This document shows positions 10,370 to 19,659 of a stretch of 64,000 nucleotides of DNA, piece after piece (the first letter of the stretch is position 1; each line of letters opens with the position of its first letter). Position numbers and translations under genes: made by a program. The notes below the pieces were generated by a model, which did not search any database, was not told where the DNA came from, and worked only from the letters and a program-made list of their open reading frames with translations. The stretch comes from CAUJGQ01 sp042408665 (GTDB taxonomy: Bacteria; Chloroflexota; Dehalococcoidia; CAUJGQ01). Where the stretch lies: assembly GCA_042408665.1 (NCBI GenBank), contig JBHOQW010000106.1:1-64000 (forward strand), given 5' to 3'.

Positions 10370-10891
10370 ATGCGCAGCACGTTTTCGATCTTTGGTCATC
10401 CGCTCCACCCCATGCTGGTCGTGCTGCCCGTCGGTCTGTTCGTTTGGACGCTGGTCGCCGACTTGGTGTACGCCACCGATAAAACCGGCCGCAGCGAGTG
10501 GTACAGCATCGCCTTCTGGACCGGTATCGCCGCCATTGTGACGGCGCTGGTCGCCGCGCTGCCGGGGTTCGGCGATTACCTAACCATGGCCGTGCGCAGC
10601 GACGCCCGTGGCATCGCTACGATCCATATGCTGCTCAACCTGGCGGTGGTCGCCCTGTACTTCCTTGCCATGCTGCTCATGCTCGACGACGGCGCCCGTA
10701 CCGGCGGCCGCCTGACCATGGTCGTCGTGCTGCACCTGGTCGGCACCGGCCTGTTGGCTCTGTCGGGGTGGCTCGGCGGTGAGATGGCGTATCGGTACCA
10801 TCTCGCCGTTATCCCCGATTCGGCCGAGCTGGAACGCCTGGAACACGCCCGCCACGAACTGCAGCCGGCCGCAGGGCGCCCAAGACACTAA
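10370..10891 (+). CDS. DUF2231 membrane protein
   Basis: 173 residues from an ATG at 10370 with GGGAGGAG about 8 bases upstream; the open frame upstream of this ATG is not family-like. The N-terminal GHPLHPMLVVLPVGL motif is the signature of the DUF2231 family, followed by four hydrophobic segments (about 12-32, 45-65, 85-105, 112-135). The C-terminus is charged. Function is not established; related proteins are often next to redox or haem genes. In the 278-bp gap before it I see only the tRNA terminator and, at about 10248-10270, an AT-rich patch (CTTCTAAATACCC, then CATGTAGGATAC) that may hold its promoter. Confidence 0.8.
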   Translation: MRSTFSIFGHPLHPMLVVLPVGLFVWTLVADLVYATDKTGRSEWYSIAFWTGIAAIVTALVAALPGFGDYLTMAVRSDARGIATIHMLLNLAVVALYFLAMLLMLDDGARTGGRLTMVVVLHLVGTGLLALSGWLGGEMAYRYHLAVIPDSAELERLEHARHELQPAAGRPRH

Positions 10892-11073
10892 GATGGCGAA
10901 CGGCGCCTGCATCGCGCCGCACGTCGCCCTACCCCTCCTCCGCCACGTCGCCATCGCGGGCTTCGGCTGAGCTCGCCCCTTTGTGACCCAACGATCACAA
11001 GCGGCGCGCCTCGCGCTGACGCCGCACCATCCTCACAGGGGCTTGCCGCCGTGTCCGTTGGCACGCGAACGCC

Positions 11074-11556
11074 TCAGCGCGGTGGGGTCCTGGGCGCCGC
11101 GCCCCCGCTCCCAGCCCCCATCCCGCGCCGCGCCCGAGCCGCCTCGTGCGCTTCCTGCGTCGCCGGCCGAACGGGATGGCCCTGGTTGCCGACCCGTTCA
11201 CCGTAGCCGGGCCCGATCGTCGTAAGGGTGAGCCGTGCCGAACGCGCCTGCGCGGCAATCGGCAGGGCGACAACGAGCACTCCGTTCCGGTAGGTGACGT
11301 TGGCCAACTCCCCGTTGACCACAGCCGGCAACTCCACCTCGCGGTGGTACGGGCCAACATGCCACTCTTCAGCCAGCACCTGCTTATCGCCCTTGAGCGT
11401 GGCGCGCAGGTCCGCGTGCAGCACCGCACGACCGTCGGCCACTTCAACCCGGATGTCCTCCGGCTCCGCGCCGGGCATCGGCGCGGCAATGGTGAGCCGC
11501 TCAGCGCTGCGATACATCGTCACCGGTACATGCTGAGGTGTGATGTCTGTCTGCAT
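11074..11556 (-). CDS. Small heat-shock protein, Hsp20/alpha-crystallin family
   Basis: ATP-independent holdase chaperone. 160 residues; the alpha-crystallin domain spans about 12-115, with beta-strand motifs VEVADGRAVLHADL, WHVGPYHREVELP and the conserved YRNGVLVVALP near its end. The C-terminal 40 residues are Gly/Arg/Ala-rich and probably disordered, without a clear IxI motif. ATG at 11556 with AGGGAGGAT just upstream. It is the last gene on this strand after the nuo block, 120 bp behind the second NuoF-like gene. Confidence 0.88.
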   Translation of the reverse strand: MQTDITPQHVPVTMYRSAERLTIAAPMPGAEPEDIRVEVADGRAVLHADLRATLKGDKQVLAEEWHVGPYHREVELPAVVNGELANVTYRNGVLVVALPIAAQARSARLTLTTIGPGYGERVGNQGHPVRPATQEAHEAARARRGMGAGSGGAAPRTPPR

Positions 11557-11676
11557 CGATCATCCTCCCTGCCACGGTGTACAGGGAACGCACCATCCGG
11601 GATATGCCCAGAAAGGGGTAGAGCGAGGGCCACGGCCACCCGCAGCGACCTGATCGGCACGTGCCAGACGGTGTCG

Positions 11677-13038
11677 TCAGGGCAGGGCATAGGTCCAGTC
11701 CGGCTGCTTGAGGACGTAGGTCTGGTCGTACAGAAACCCCTGGCCAGGCACATAGTCCACCATCTTCGGCACGATCAGGGCGTGGTCCAGCGGGCATGTA
11801 CCGTGCAGGTGCGCCTCGAACTCCTCCGGGAACGCCGCCAGGACGCTCTGCGTCACCAGCGACTGCGAGGTCGCCAGGTAACAACGCGCGGCGTTGGTCA
11901 CCCAGGAGGACGCCGCATGCATCTCCGCCAGGTGATGGGGCTCAGCCTCACCGGCGAGCAATCGCTCCAAGCGCTCGGTGATCCAGCGCCCGCCCGTTTT
12001 ACACGGCGGGCACTGATTACAGGACTCGATATACAGGAAGCGGGCGAAGGTGTAGAGCACCTGGACCATGCAGCGGCTGTCGTCATAGACGACGAAGCCG
12101 GCGGAGCCGAGGCCCGAACCGGCCCGGCGCATGGCGCCGAACTCGAGCGGCGTATCGAGCTGCGCCGCGGTAAGCACGGCGCTCGCGCCGGGCAGGACCG
12201 CTTTGACCCGCCGTCCCGGCGGCGGTCCCCCGGCGATTTCGTCGATGAGCTGGCGCAGCGTGAGCCCCAGGGGTAGCTCCTCCACCACCGGCCGCTGCAC
12301 ATCCCCGGACACGGTGAAGATCATCGTCCCCGGCGTGTCATCGGTGCCGAAAGAGCGGAACCAGTCGGCACCATGGCGCACGATGTGGGTCACATGCGCC
12401 AGCGTCTCCACGTTGTTGACTACGGTGGGGTTGTGCAGGGCCTCACTGGGACCGCCGTACGCCCCGCCGAACAACCCGTGAATGTACGGCGGCAGCACCC
12501 GTGGCAATGGCAGCCCGCCCTCGATCACTTCCAGCAGGGCCTTCTCCTCCCCGAACAGGTACTCGTCCGGCCCGAGCACCAGCTCGATGTTGTCGGCGAT
12601 GGCCGTGCGGGCGCGCAGTTCGTCCAGCGCCCGCTGCACGGCCACCACCTCCGGCTCAGCCAGGCGCTTGAGGCACAGGTAGGCACTCCGCGCGCCGAGC
12701 ACGTGGGCGCCGATGGCCAGCCCCTCGATCACTTGATACGGGTTCATGCGCAACAGCCAGCGGTCTTTGAAGGTACCCGGCTCACCCTCCGCGCCGTTGC
12801 CGCAGATATACTTGGTGGTCGCCGGATCGTGACGGACTGTCGTCCATTTGACGGCGGTGGGGAAACCGGCGCCGCCGCGGCCGCGCAGGCCCGCCCGCCG
12901 GATCTCGTCGATCACCGCTTCCGGCCCGCGCCGGCGAGCCCGTTCATACGCCTCGCCGCCACCGCGGGCGAGATAGGCGTCCAGGGACGCTACCGGCCCG
13001 TTCTCGGGAAGGAGAACACGAGCGGACTGTGTGGCCAT
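11677..13038 (-). CDS. Second NuoF-like NADH/FMN/4Fe-4S protein
   Basis: Paralogue of the complex I flavoprotein, 453 residues from ATG 13038. GRGGAGF (53-59) and a four-cysteine 4Fe-4S site (C340, C343, C346, C386) are kept. However, the NADE motif of the nucleotide site reads NGAE (81-84), the usual ICGEET reads LFGEEK (161-166), an insertion follows, and about 50 extra residues extend the C-terminus past the cluster. A canonical NuoF lies at 23346-24626, so this one is probably not the complex I subunit. It has no NuoE-like or hydrogenase/formate-dehydrogenase partner beside it. It sits 119 bp after nuoN and may be cotranscribed. NAD(P)H oxidoreductase activity is inferred; the electron acceptor is unknown. 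Confidence 0.85.
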   Translation of the reverse strand: MATQSARVLLPENGPVASLDAYLARGGGEAYERARRRGPEAVIDEIRRAGLRGRGGAGFPTAVKWTTVRHDPATTKYICGNGAEGEPGTFKDRWLLRMNPYQVIEGLAIGAHVLGARSAYLCLKRLAEPEVVAVQRALDELRARTAIADNIELVLGPDEYLFGEEKALLEVIEGGLPLPRVLPPYIHGLFGGAYGGPSEALHNPTVVNNVETLAHVTHIVRHGADWFRSFGTDDTPGTMIFTVSGDVQRPVVEELPLGLTLRQLIDEIAGGPPPGRRVKAVLPGASAVLTAAQLDTPLEFGAMRRAGSGLGSAGFVVYDDSRCMVQVLYTFARFLYIESCNQCPPCKTGGRWITERLERLLAGEAEPHHLAEMHAASSWVTNAARCYLATSQSLVTQSVLAAFPEEFEAHLHGTCPLDHALIVPKMVDYVPGQGFLYDQTYVLKQPDWTYALP

Positions 13039-13157
13039 GGTGGTCCCCTCACGGTTTCTCGTCTTGTCGTCGCTCCGACCATCCGCCCCGCCCCTTCTGC
13101 ACCGTTGTCCCGCCTCCCCCACCGCGGTGTCGGGCACGTCCGGGACGCGGCCGCGGT

Positions 13158-14603
13158 TCACGTGAGCATGGTGGTGAACCGCTCGATGAGATCGATGAGC
13201 GGACCAGGATACACCCCCAGCCCGATCATCAGCAGCGTCAGGACCGCCAGGAGCGCGGCACCGGCCCGACCGCGGGACCGGACAAGGGCGGGCACCTCCG
13301 CCGCAGGCGGCGCGGCCACGTACATGGCCGAGACGATGCGCAGGTAGTAGAACAGGCCGACGACGCTGGCCACGATGAGAACGATCACCGGCAGCCACAA
13401 CCCGGCCTCGGCCCCGGCCGCCACCAGGTACACCTTGCCCACGAACCCGGCCAGGAATGGGATACCGGCCAGCGACAGCAGGGCGGCGGTGAAGGCGCCG
13501 GCCAGCCACGGCCGCCGGGCATACAGCCCTTCGTAGTCCGCCAGGTTATCGGCGTCCCGCGCCGGCGGCGACAGCACGCTCACCACCCCGAACGCGGTCA
13601 GACTCGCGGCGAAGTACACGACCAGGTAAAAGGTCAGCGCGGTGCGGGCGAGGTTGCCCCCGGCCAGGTAAGGCACCAGCAGGAAACCGAGATGCGCGAT
13701 CGAGGAATAGGCGAGGATGCGCTTGACGTTGCCCTGCAAGAGCGCCAGCAGATTGCCCACCAGCATCGATGCCACCGCGATAACGACAAACCCCCAGTAC
13801 AGCGCCGCATCGGCATTGAGATCGATCGCCGTCGACAGACGCAACAAGAGCGCCAACATAGCACCTTTGGACACCGTGGCGATGAAACCGGCCACCGGCG
13901 CGGGCGCACCCTCGTAGACATCCGGCGTCCACAGGTGAAACGGCACCACCGCCAGCTTGAAGCCGATGCCAACCACGACCATCCCCAGCCCGGCCAGCAG
14001 CACGCGGTGGGCGGCGGTGTCCAGGCCGGCGCGCGCGGCGGCGATGCGCGGGAACTCCATCGTCCCCGCCTCCGCGTACACCAGCGCCATTCCGAACAGC
14101 AGGAACGCGGCCGATGCCGCCGCCAGCACCAGGTACTTCAGCCCGGCCTCGATGTGCCCGTGCCGCACCTGCGGGTAGGCGATGAGGGTGTACAGCGAAA
14201 CGGTCAGCACCTCCAGCCCCAGGAACAACGCGGCGAAGTGCCGGGCGACGACCAGCACCGTCCCGCCCAGCGTCGCCAGCAGGAGCAGCAGGTAGAACTC
14301 CTCCGGATCCACCTCGCGTGCATCCAGGTACCCGTGGGCCAGCACCGCCACCGCGACCGCTGCGATGATCAGGAGTCCTATGTAGAACAACGCGTAGCGG
14401 TCGAACACCAGCAGCACCGTCACCTGCCGCTGTCCCATACGCGCCGAGAGCGGTAGCGTGAGCAGGGCACTCATCAGCCCGGCCATGGCCACGCCGAACG
14501 CCGTCGTGTGGTGGCGGCGCATGGCGATGAGCAGCAGGAGCGCCACCGCCGCTCCAGCGAGCAGGGTCATCGGCGTCAGGGTGATCAGCTCAGCGCGGGT
14601 CAT
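13158..14603 (-). CDS. nuoN: NADH-quinone oxidoreductase subunit N
   Basis: Antiporter-like proton-pumping membrane subunit of complex I. 481 residues, about 13-14 membrane helices. The conserved FKLAVVPFHLWTPDVYEGAP loop, the SKGAML lysine helix and the KRILAYSSIAHLGF signature are all present. ATG at 14603 overlaps the end of nuoM by 14 bases, showing translational coupling. Last gene of the standard nuo set. Confidence 0.96.
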   Translation of the reverse strand: MTRAELITLTPMTLLAGAAVALLLLIAMRRHHTTAFGVAMAGLMSALLTLPLSARMGQRQVTVLLVFDRYALFYIGLLIIAAVAVAVLAHGYLDAREVDPEEFYLLLLLATLGGTVLVVARHFAALFLGLEVLTVSLYTLIAYPQVRHGHIEAGLKYLVLAAASAAFLLFGMALVYAEAGTMEFPRIAAARAGLDTAAHRVLLAGLGMVVVGIGFKLAVVPFHLWTPDVYEGAPAPVAGFIATVSKGAMLALLLRLSTAIDLNADAALYWGFVVIAVASMLVGNLLALLQGNVKRILAYSSIAHLGFLLVPYLAGGNLARTALTFYLVVYFAASLTAFGVVSVLSPPARDADNLADYEGLYARRPWLAGAFTAALLSLAGIPFLAGFVGKVYLVAAGAEAGLWLPVIVLIVASVVGLFYYLRIVSAMYVAAPPAAEVPALVRSRGRAGAALLAVLTLLMIGLGVYPGPLIDLIERFTTMLT

Positions 14604-16248
14604 TGGCCTCCCGCTCCATCGTTTGTGTCACAGCGTCCCGGCCGCAGCGGTTTGCCGTCGTCGGCGCCCAGGGGCTCCATGCCCACACCCCCGGTCCGCC
14701 GTTGTCCGGTCGCTCGGCCGACGCCGCTGCGGTGCGCCCCGCGCGCGTCGGTGGGGCGGTTGAGGCGGCCGCGCGCGGGGCAATGCGCTCCAGCGCGCGC
14801 AGGCCGCTGCCGGCCGCCTCCAGCACGGGGCGCGGGTAGAGTCCGATCCACACCAGGGCAGCGATCGTGGCGGCGAAGGTTACCAGCTCCCGTGCCGAGA
14901 GGTCGGGCACGCGCCAGCCCTCCCGGTTGGGGCCGTGAAACACCACCTGTACCAGCCACAGTGCGTACACCGTCGCGGTGACGATGCCCAACGACGCCAC
15001 CGCGGTGAGCGCCGCGTTCTCACGGAAGCTGCCGAACAGCACCAGGAACTCGCCCACGAACGTGGCCAGACCCGGCAGCCCCAGGGCGGCCAGGGCCAAG
15101 ACAAGCGCCACGCCGCCCATCCGCGGCGTCACCGTCCACAGGCCGGACATACGCCGGATGTCACGGGTGTGGAGTCGCTCCTGCAGGGCGCCCACCAGGA
15201 TGAACAGACCACCGGTGGCCAGACCGTGGGCCAGGATCTCTACGACCGCCCCCTGCAGGGCAAGCTCATTCCAGGCAAACACCCCTAGCAACACGAATCC
15301 CATGTGGCTGACGCTGGTGTAGGCCACCATCCGCTTGAGGTCGGTCTGACTGAAGGCCAACAGCGCGCCGTATAGGATGCCCACCACCGCCAGCAGCATG
15401 GCCAGCGGCGCCAGGTCGAAGGCGGCGCCGGGGAAGAGCGGCACCGCGAAGCGCAGCAGGCCATAGGCGCCGGTCTTCAGCATCAGGCCGGCCAGTACTA
15501 CGCTGCCGGCGGTCGGCGCTTCGGTGTGGGCATCGGGCAACCAGGTATGCACAGGCACCGCCGGCAGCTTCACGGCAAAGGCGGCAACGAAACCGAGCAG
15601 GAGCAGCATCGCCGTGCGCGGCGACAGCGTTGTGCCCAGCAGGTCAGCGTATTCGAAGGTGTAGGTTCCGGTCTGACGCCCGTGGATGACGTACAGCGCC
15701 AGGATGGCGACAAGCATCAGTAAGCCACTGAGCTGGGTGAACAGGAAGAACTTCACCGCCGCGTAGACCCGGTTCTCGTGACCCCAGATGGCGATGAGGA
15801 AGTACATGGGGATAAGCATCATCTCCCAGAAGAAAGCGAACAGGAACAGGTCCAGCGCCAGGAACACGCCCACAATCGCCGCCAGCACCCACAACAACTG
15901 AAAGTGGAAAAGGCCGACCCGCTCCCGGATGTCGGTCCACGAGGCGAGCACGGCCGTGATCCCCAGAAACGACGTCAGCGCCAGAAGCATCAGGCTGAGA
16001 CCGTCCATCGCCAGGTGAAGGCGAATTCCCAGTTGCGGGATCCAGGCGCGGTTGAAGTCCTCCAACCACGGCCCGCGGCCGGTGAGCGTCAAGTCTTGCC
16101 CATGCGCCAACCACAGGCCGATCGTCAGACCAAGCTCGACGGCCAGCGTCATGAGCGCCACCCACCGCGGCCAGCGCGTCTCACGCCGACCAAGCAGCCA
16201 GGCCAGCAGCCCGCCGGCAAACGGTAGCGCGATCAGCAGCAGGATCAT
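14590..16248 (-). CDS. nuoM: NADH-quinone oxidoreductase subunit M
   Basis: Antiporter-like membrane subunit of complex I. 552 residues. The conserved FFWEMMLIPMYFLI, PAVPVHTWLPDAHTEAPTAG, LMLKTGAYGLLRF and KRMVAYTSVSHMGF segments are intact. The last roughly 75 residues (after the final helix at LVWIGLYPRP) are Ala/Arg/Pro-rich, hydrophilic and absent from usual NuoM proteins, so the C-terminus is unusually extended. ATG 16248 overlaps the nuoL stop by 4 bases. Confidence 0.95.
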   Translation of the reverse strand: MILLLIALPFAGGLLAWLLGRRETRWPRWVALMTLAVELGLTIGLWLAHGQDLTLTGRGPWLEDFNRAWIPQLGIRLHLAMDGLSLMLLALTSFLGITAVLASWTDIRERVGLFHFQLLWVLAAIVGVFLALDLFLFAFFWEMMLIPMYFLIAIWGHENRVYAAVKFFLFTQLSGLLMLVAILALYVIHGRQTGTYTFEYADLLGTTLSPRTAMLLLLGFVAAFAVKLPAVPVHTWLPDAHTEAPTAGSVVLAGLMLKTGAYGLLRFAVPLFPGAAFDLAPLAMLLAVVGILYGALLAFSQTDLKRMVAYTSVSHMGFVLLGVFAWNELALQGAVVEILAHGLATGGLFILVGALQERLHTRDIRRMSGLWTVTPRMGGVALVLALAALGLPGLATFVGEFLVLFGSFRENAALTAVASLGIVTATVYALWLVQVVFHGPNREGWRVPDLSARELVTFAATIAALVWIGLYPRPVLEAAGSGLRALERIAPRAAASTAPPTRAGRTAAASAERPDNGGPGVWAWSPWAPTTANRCGRDAVTQTMEREANDPR

Positions 16249-18137
16249 AAGACCACCGCCAGGAGCAGGATGCCCGCCGCGCCGGCTGCGATGCCGGCCG
16301 CGTACCAGCGCACCCGACCGCTCTGCGTCCGGCGCACCAGGCCGTACAGCGCCACGCCCAGCCAGGCGACGGCGCGATAGCCCAGGTCGATGAGGTCATC
16401 TCGGTCCACGCGCGCCAGCCACACGTACGGCGCGACGAAGAGCCGATCGTACAGCCAGTCGAAGCCCCAACCCGCCGACCACCAGCGGTGCACGGCTGCG
16501 CCAGCGGGCGTGGCCACCAGCCGCTCGACCAGCACACGACGCTGCAGGATGAACAGGTAGGCGAGGAACACACCGATCAGCGACGCGGCCGCGGCGATCA
16601 GCGCGAACAACGCCTCGGTGGCCACCCCGTCCCGCACAAGGGTCGGCGCCGGCAACACGTGGTGCAGGACATCGCTGAACCAGGGCCGATTGCCCAGCCA
16701 CGGCGGCAGCTCGACAAAGCCGATACCGACGGAGAACGCCGCCAGCACGACCAGCGGCACCGCGATGGCCGGACCGGGCCGGCGCTCCACCGGGCCGTGG
16801 GCCGGCCCGAAGAAGGTGAGAAAGACCATACGGAAGGTGTAGGTGGCGGTGATCAGCGCCCCGACCAACCCGGCGGCCCACAGCACGGCGCCGCCCCGCT
16901 CTGACGCCCACGCCTCCCACAGGATCAGATCCTTGCTGTAGAAGCCGGCCGTCACGAGCGGTAGCGCGGCCAGCGCGGCAGCACCGATCAAGAACGTCCA
17001 GAAGACGAGCGGGAGCTGTCGCCTGAGTCCGCCCAGCCGGAACATGTCGTACTGGTGGTGCGCCGCCAGGCTCACCGCGCCGGCGCCCAGAAAGAGTAGC
17101 GCCTTGAAGAAGGCGTGAGTCATGAAGTGGAAGATGGCGGCCGACCAGGCGCCCACGCCCAGAGCCAGGAACATGTAGCCGATCTGGCTCATAGTGGAGT
17201 AGGCGAGCACGCGCTTGATATCACGCTGGGTAAGGGCGCTGCACCCGGCCAGTAGCAGGGTCAGCACGCCGACCACGGCCACGGCGGTCATAGCAGCCGG
17301 CGCCAGCTCGAACAGGGCGTGCATCCGCGCGATGAGGTACACACCGGCGGTGACCATCGTGGCCGCGTGGATCAGCGCGCTCACCGGGGTGGGGCCGGCC
17401 ATGGCGTCCGGCAGCCAGGTCTGCAACGGCACCTGGGCCGACTTGCCCACAGCGCCGCCCAGCACCAGCAACGCCACAACTACCGCGATGGTGGAGCCCT
17501 CCGGCCACTGCGCCGCGGCGCGGGCCGCGACGCTCGGGATGTGCAGCGTGCCCAGCCGGTCAAATAGCAAAAACAGCGCGACCGCCAGCGCCGTATCACC
17601 GACGCGGGTGACGATGAACGCCTTGCGCGCGGCGCGGCCGTTGGCCGGATCCTGGTACCAGAAGCCGATCAGCAGGTAGCTGCACAGGCCCACGCCCTCC
17701 CAGCCTAGGTAGAGCAGGAGCAGGTTGTCGGCCAGCACGAGCGTGAGCATGAAGCCGACGAACAGGTTCATGTAGGCGAAGAAGCGGCTGTACCCTTCCT
17801 CCTCGGCCATGAACTCCGTGGAGTAGACGTGAATGAGGAAGCCGACGAGGGTGATGACCAACACCATGACCAGCGACAGCGGGTCCAGGTAGAGGCCGAT
17901 GCCGGGCGCGAACTCGCCCACCCGGATCCAGGTCCACAGCGTCTGGCCGGAAACGTAATCCGGGGGCGGGGAGGTGAGGAAGTCGACCCCTACCAGCGCG
18001 GCGAGTACGGCCGCCACGCCGATTGTGCTCGAGCCGATCACCGCCACCAGCCGCCGGGATAGGCGCGGACCGACCAGCGCCAGCAGGAGGGCGCCGGCAT
18101 ACGGCACGACCGGGATCAGCCACAGCAGACGGGTCAC
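16245..18137 (-). CDS. nuoL: NADH-quinone oxidoreductase subunit L
   Basis: Largest antiporter-like subunit, with the long lateral helix at the C-terminus. 630 residues from a GTG at 18137. Key segments: DNLLLLYLGWEGVGLCSYLLIGFW split by the catalytic region, KSAQVPLQTWLPDAMAGPTP, ATMVTAGVYLIAR and KRVLAYSTMSQIGYM. Overlaps nuoM by 4 bases and follows nuoK by 1 base. Confidence 0.96.
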   Translation of the reverse strand: MTRLLWLIPVVPYAGALLLALVGPRLSRRLVAVIGSSTIGVAAVLAALVGVDFLTSPPPDYVSGQTLWTWIRVGEFAPGIGLYLDPLSLVMVLVITLVGFLIHVYSTEFMAEEEGYSRFFAYMNLFVGFMLTLVLADNLLLLYLGWEGVGLCSYLLIGFWYQDPANGRAARKAFIVTRVGDTALAVALFLLFDRLGTLHIPSVAARAAAQWPEGSTIAVVVALLVLGGAVGKSAQVPLQTWLPDAMAGPTPVSALIHAATMVTAGVYLIARMHALFELAPAAMTAVAVVGVLTLLLAGCSALTQRDIKRVLAYSTMSQIGYMFLALGVGAWSAAIFHFMTHAFFKALLFLGAGAVSLAAHHQYDMFRLGGLRRQLPLVFWTFLIGAAALAALPLVTAGFYSKDLILWEAWASERGGAVLWAAGLVGALITATYTFRMVFLTFFGPAHGPVERRPGPAIAVPLVVLAAFSVGIGFVELPPWLGNRPWFSDVLHHVLPAPTLVRDGVATEALFALIAAAASLIGVFLAYLFILQRRVLVERLVATPAGAAVHRWWSAGWGFDWLYDRLFVAPYVWLARVDRDDLIDLGYRAVAWLGVALYGLVRRTQSGRVRWYAAGIAAGAAGILLLAVVL

Positions 18138-18138
18138 G

Positions 18139-18447
18139 TCAACCTCGCAGGGTGCGGGCGGCGTCCACGTCCAGGGTCTTGAAGCGGTGATAGAGCTGGA
18201 GCACGAGCGCCAGCCCCACGGCCACCTCGGCGGCCGCCATGGTCAGGATGAACAGGAACATCACCTGGCCGTCTGGCTGCTCCCAGCGCGACCCGGCCAC
18301 CACAAACGCCAGGCCGCTGGCGTTGAGCATGACCTCGATCGACATCAGCACAAAGAGCACGTTGCGGCGTACCAGGACGCCGATCAGCCCGAGCAGAAAC
18401 AGCATCCCCGCTACCAGCAGCCCGGTTTCCATCGGTACCGTGGCCAT
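18139..18447 (-). CDS. nuoK: NADH-quinone oxidoreductase subunit K
   Basis: Three-helix membrane subunit of complex I, 102 residues, normal size. The conserved glutamate of helix 2 is visible in LMSIEVMLNASGL, and a second acidic residue in AAAEVAVGLALVL. ATG at 18447, six bases after the nuoJ stop. Confidence 0.95.
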   Translation of the reverse strand: MATVPMETGLLVAGMLFLLGLIGVLVRRNVLFVLMSIEVMLNASGLAFVVAGSRWEQPDGQVMFLFILTMAAAEVAVGLALVLQLYHRFKTLDVDAARTLRG

Positions 18448-18453
18448 GACCGC

Positions 18454-19104
18454 TCACCTCTGCGTCGTGGTGCCCGGCGCGCGTTCGGCCGCCTCCGCAC
18501 CGGCCTCGGGCCGGCCCCCGGCCGGGGCGCGCGCCGTAGCTGGCATGGGCGCCCGCGCCTCTTCGTCCGATGGCGCCGTAGCCATGACCTCGGGTGGTTT
18601 GGGGGCACGGGCCGAGCGGCGCAGGCCGAGATGGTAGGCACCTACCAGTCCGGCCAGCAGCACCAGGGATGCCAGCTCCACCCCGAGGAGGTAGGCGCCG
18701 AACAGCGCCGCCCCCACCTCCTGCGGTCCCACCGGCCGCGCCGTGGCCGCCGGGCGGGTGGCGTGGCCGCTGAGCACGTAGACCAGCTCGGCGAGCAGGA
18801 TCAGGGCCAGCACCCCCGGGCCGACCCACATGCGCGGGTTCAGCCACTGCCGCTCCTGCTGCACGGCCGCTGGACCGAGGTTGAGGATCATGACCACGAA
18901 CACGAACAGCACCACGATGGCGCCGGCATAAATGATCACCTCCAGGGCGGCGACGAACGGCGCCCCCAACACGAAGAACATCAGCGCCACCGCCAGCAGC
19001 GACACGATGAGGTACAGCAGCGCGTGCACGGCGTGCACCGCGGTGATGACGGCCGCGGTGGCCGCGACGGCGACGGCCGCCGACAGGTAAAAGACGACGT
19101 TCAC
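18454..19104 (-). CDS. nuoJ: NADH-quinone oxidoreductase subunit J
   Basis: Membrane subunit with five helices; 216 residues from a GTG at 19104. The family motif VIIYAGAIVVLFVFVVMIL is at about 55-73. The C-terminal roughly 55 residues, rich in Ala/Pro/Glu/Arg, form a hydrophilic tail not seen in typical NuoJ (about 165-185 residues). Placement between nuoI and nuoK is canonical. Confidence 0.94.
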   Translation of the reverse strand: MNVVFYLSAAVAVAATAAVITAVHAVHALLYLIVSLLAVALMFFVLGAPFVAALEVIIYAGAIVVLFVFVVMILNLGPAAVQQERQWLNPRMWVGPGVLALILLAELVYVLSGHATRPAATARPVGPQEVGAALFGAYLLGVELASLVLLAGLVGAYHLGLRRSARAPKPPEVMATAPSDEEARAPMPATARAPAGGRPEAGAEAAERAPGTTTQR

Positions 19105-19131
19105 ATGCGGCCTCGCTGGTGGCCGGCCTTC

Positions 19132-19653
19132 TTACGGCAACAGGCTGTGCAGGTCCACCGGCGGCTCCTCCCGCTCGGCCTCTCCCTTGTCCTTACCGCC
19201 GATGTGCACCCCGGATACCCGGTAGAAGTTATATCCGTGGTATTTGCCCTGCCCGGCGATGAGCAGGTCGTGCTTCTCGTACACCAGGTTTTCCCGTCGG
19301 TACTCGCTCATCTCGAAGTCGGGGATGAGCTGGATGGCGTACGTGGGGCACGCCTCCTCGCAGTAGCCGCAGAAAATACAGCGGGAGAAGTTGATCCGAA
19401 ACCAGGCCGGATAGCGGCGCCCGTGCTCGTCCTGCGTGGCCTGCAGGGCGATGCAGTCCACCGGACAGGCTACGGCGCAGAGGTAACAGGCCACGCACCG
19501 CTCCCCGCCGTCCGGGTCACGCGTGAGGACGATGCGCCCGCGCCAGCGCGGCGGCAGGTACGGTTTCTGCTCGGGATACTGCACGGTAACCCGCGGACGG
19601 AACGCGTGGAGGAAGACGTCCCACATCGCCCGCAGCACGCTCAACATCTGCAT
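19132..19653 (-). CDS. nuoI: NADH-quinone oxidoreductase subunit I
   Basis: Ferredoxin-like subunit carrying clusters N6a and N6b between the peripheral arm and the quinone site. 173 residues; two complete 4Fe-4S motifs, CVACYLCAVACPVDC (about 53-67) and CIFCGYCEEACP (about 92-103). The N-terminal amphipathic helix and GEAEREEPPVDLHSLL tail flank the domain. ATG 19653, 6 bases after nuoH. Confidence 0.96.
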   Translation of the reverse strand: MQMLSVLRAMWDVFLHAFRPRVTVQYPEQKPYLPPRWRGRIVLTRDPDGGERCVACYLCAVACPVDCIALQATQDEHGRRYPAWFRINFSRCIFCGYCEEACPTYAIQLIPDFEMSEYRRENLVYEKHDLLIAGQGKYHGYNFYRVSGVHIGGKDKGEAEREEPPVDLHSLLP

Positions 19654-19659
19654 CTCCTG

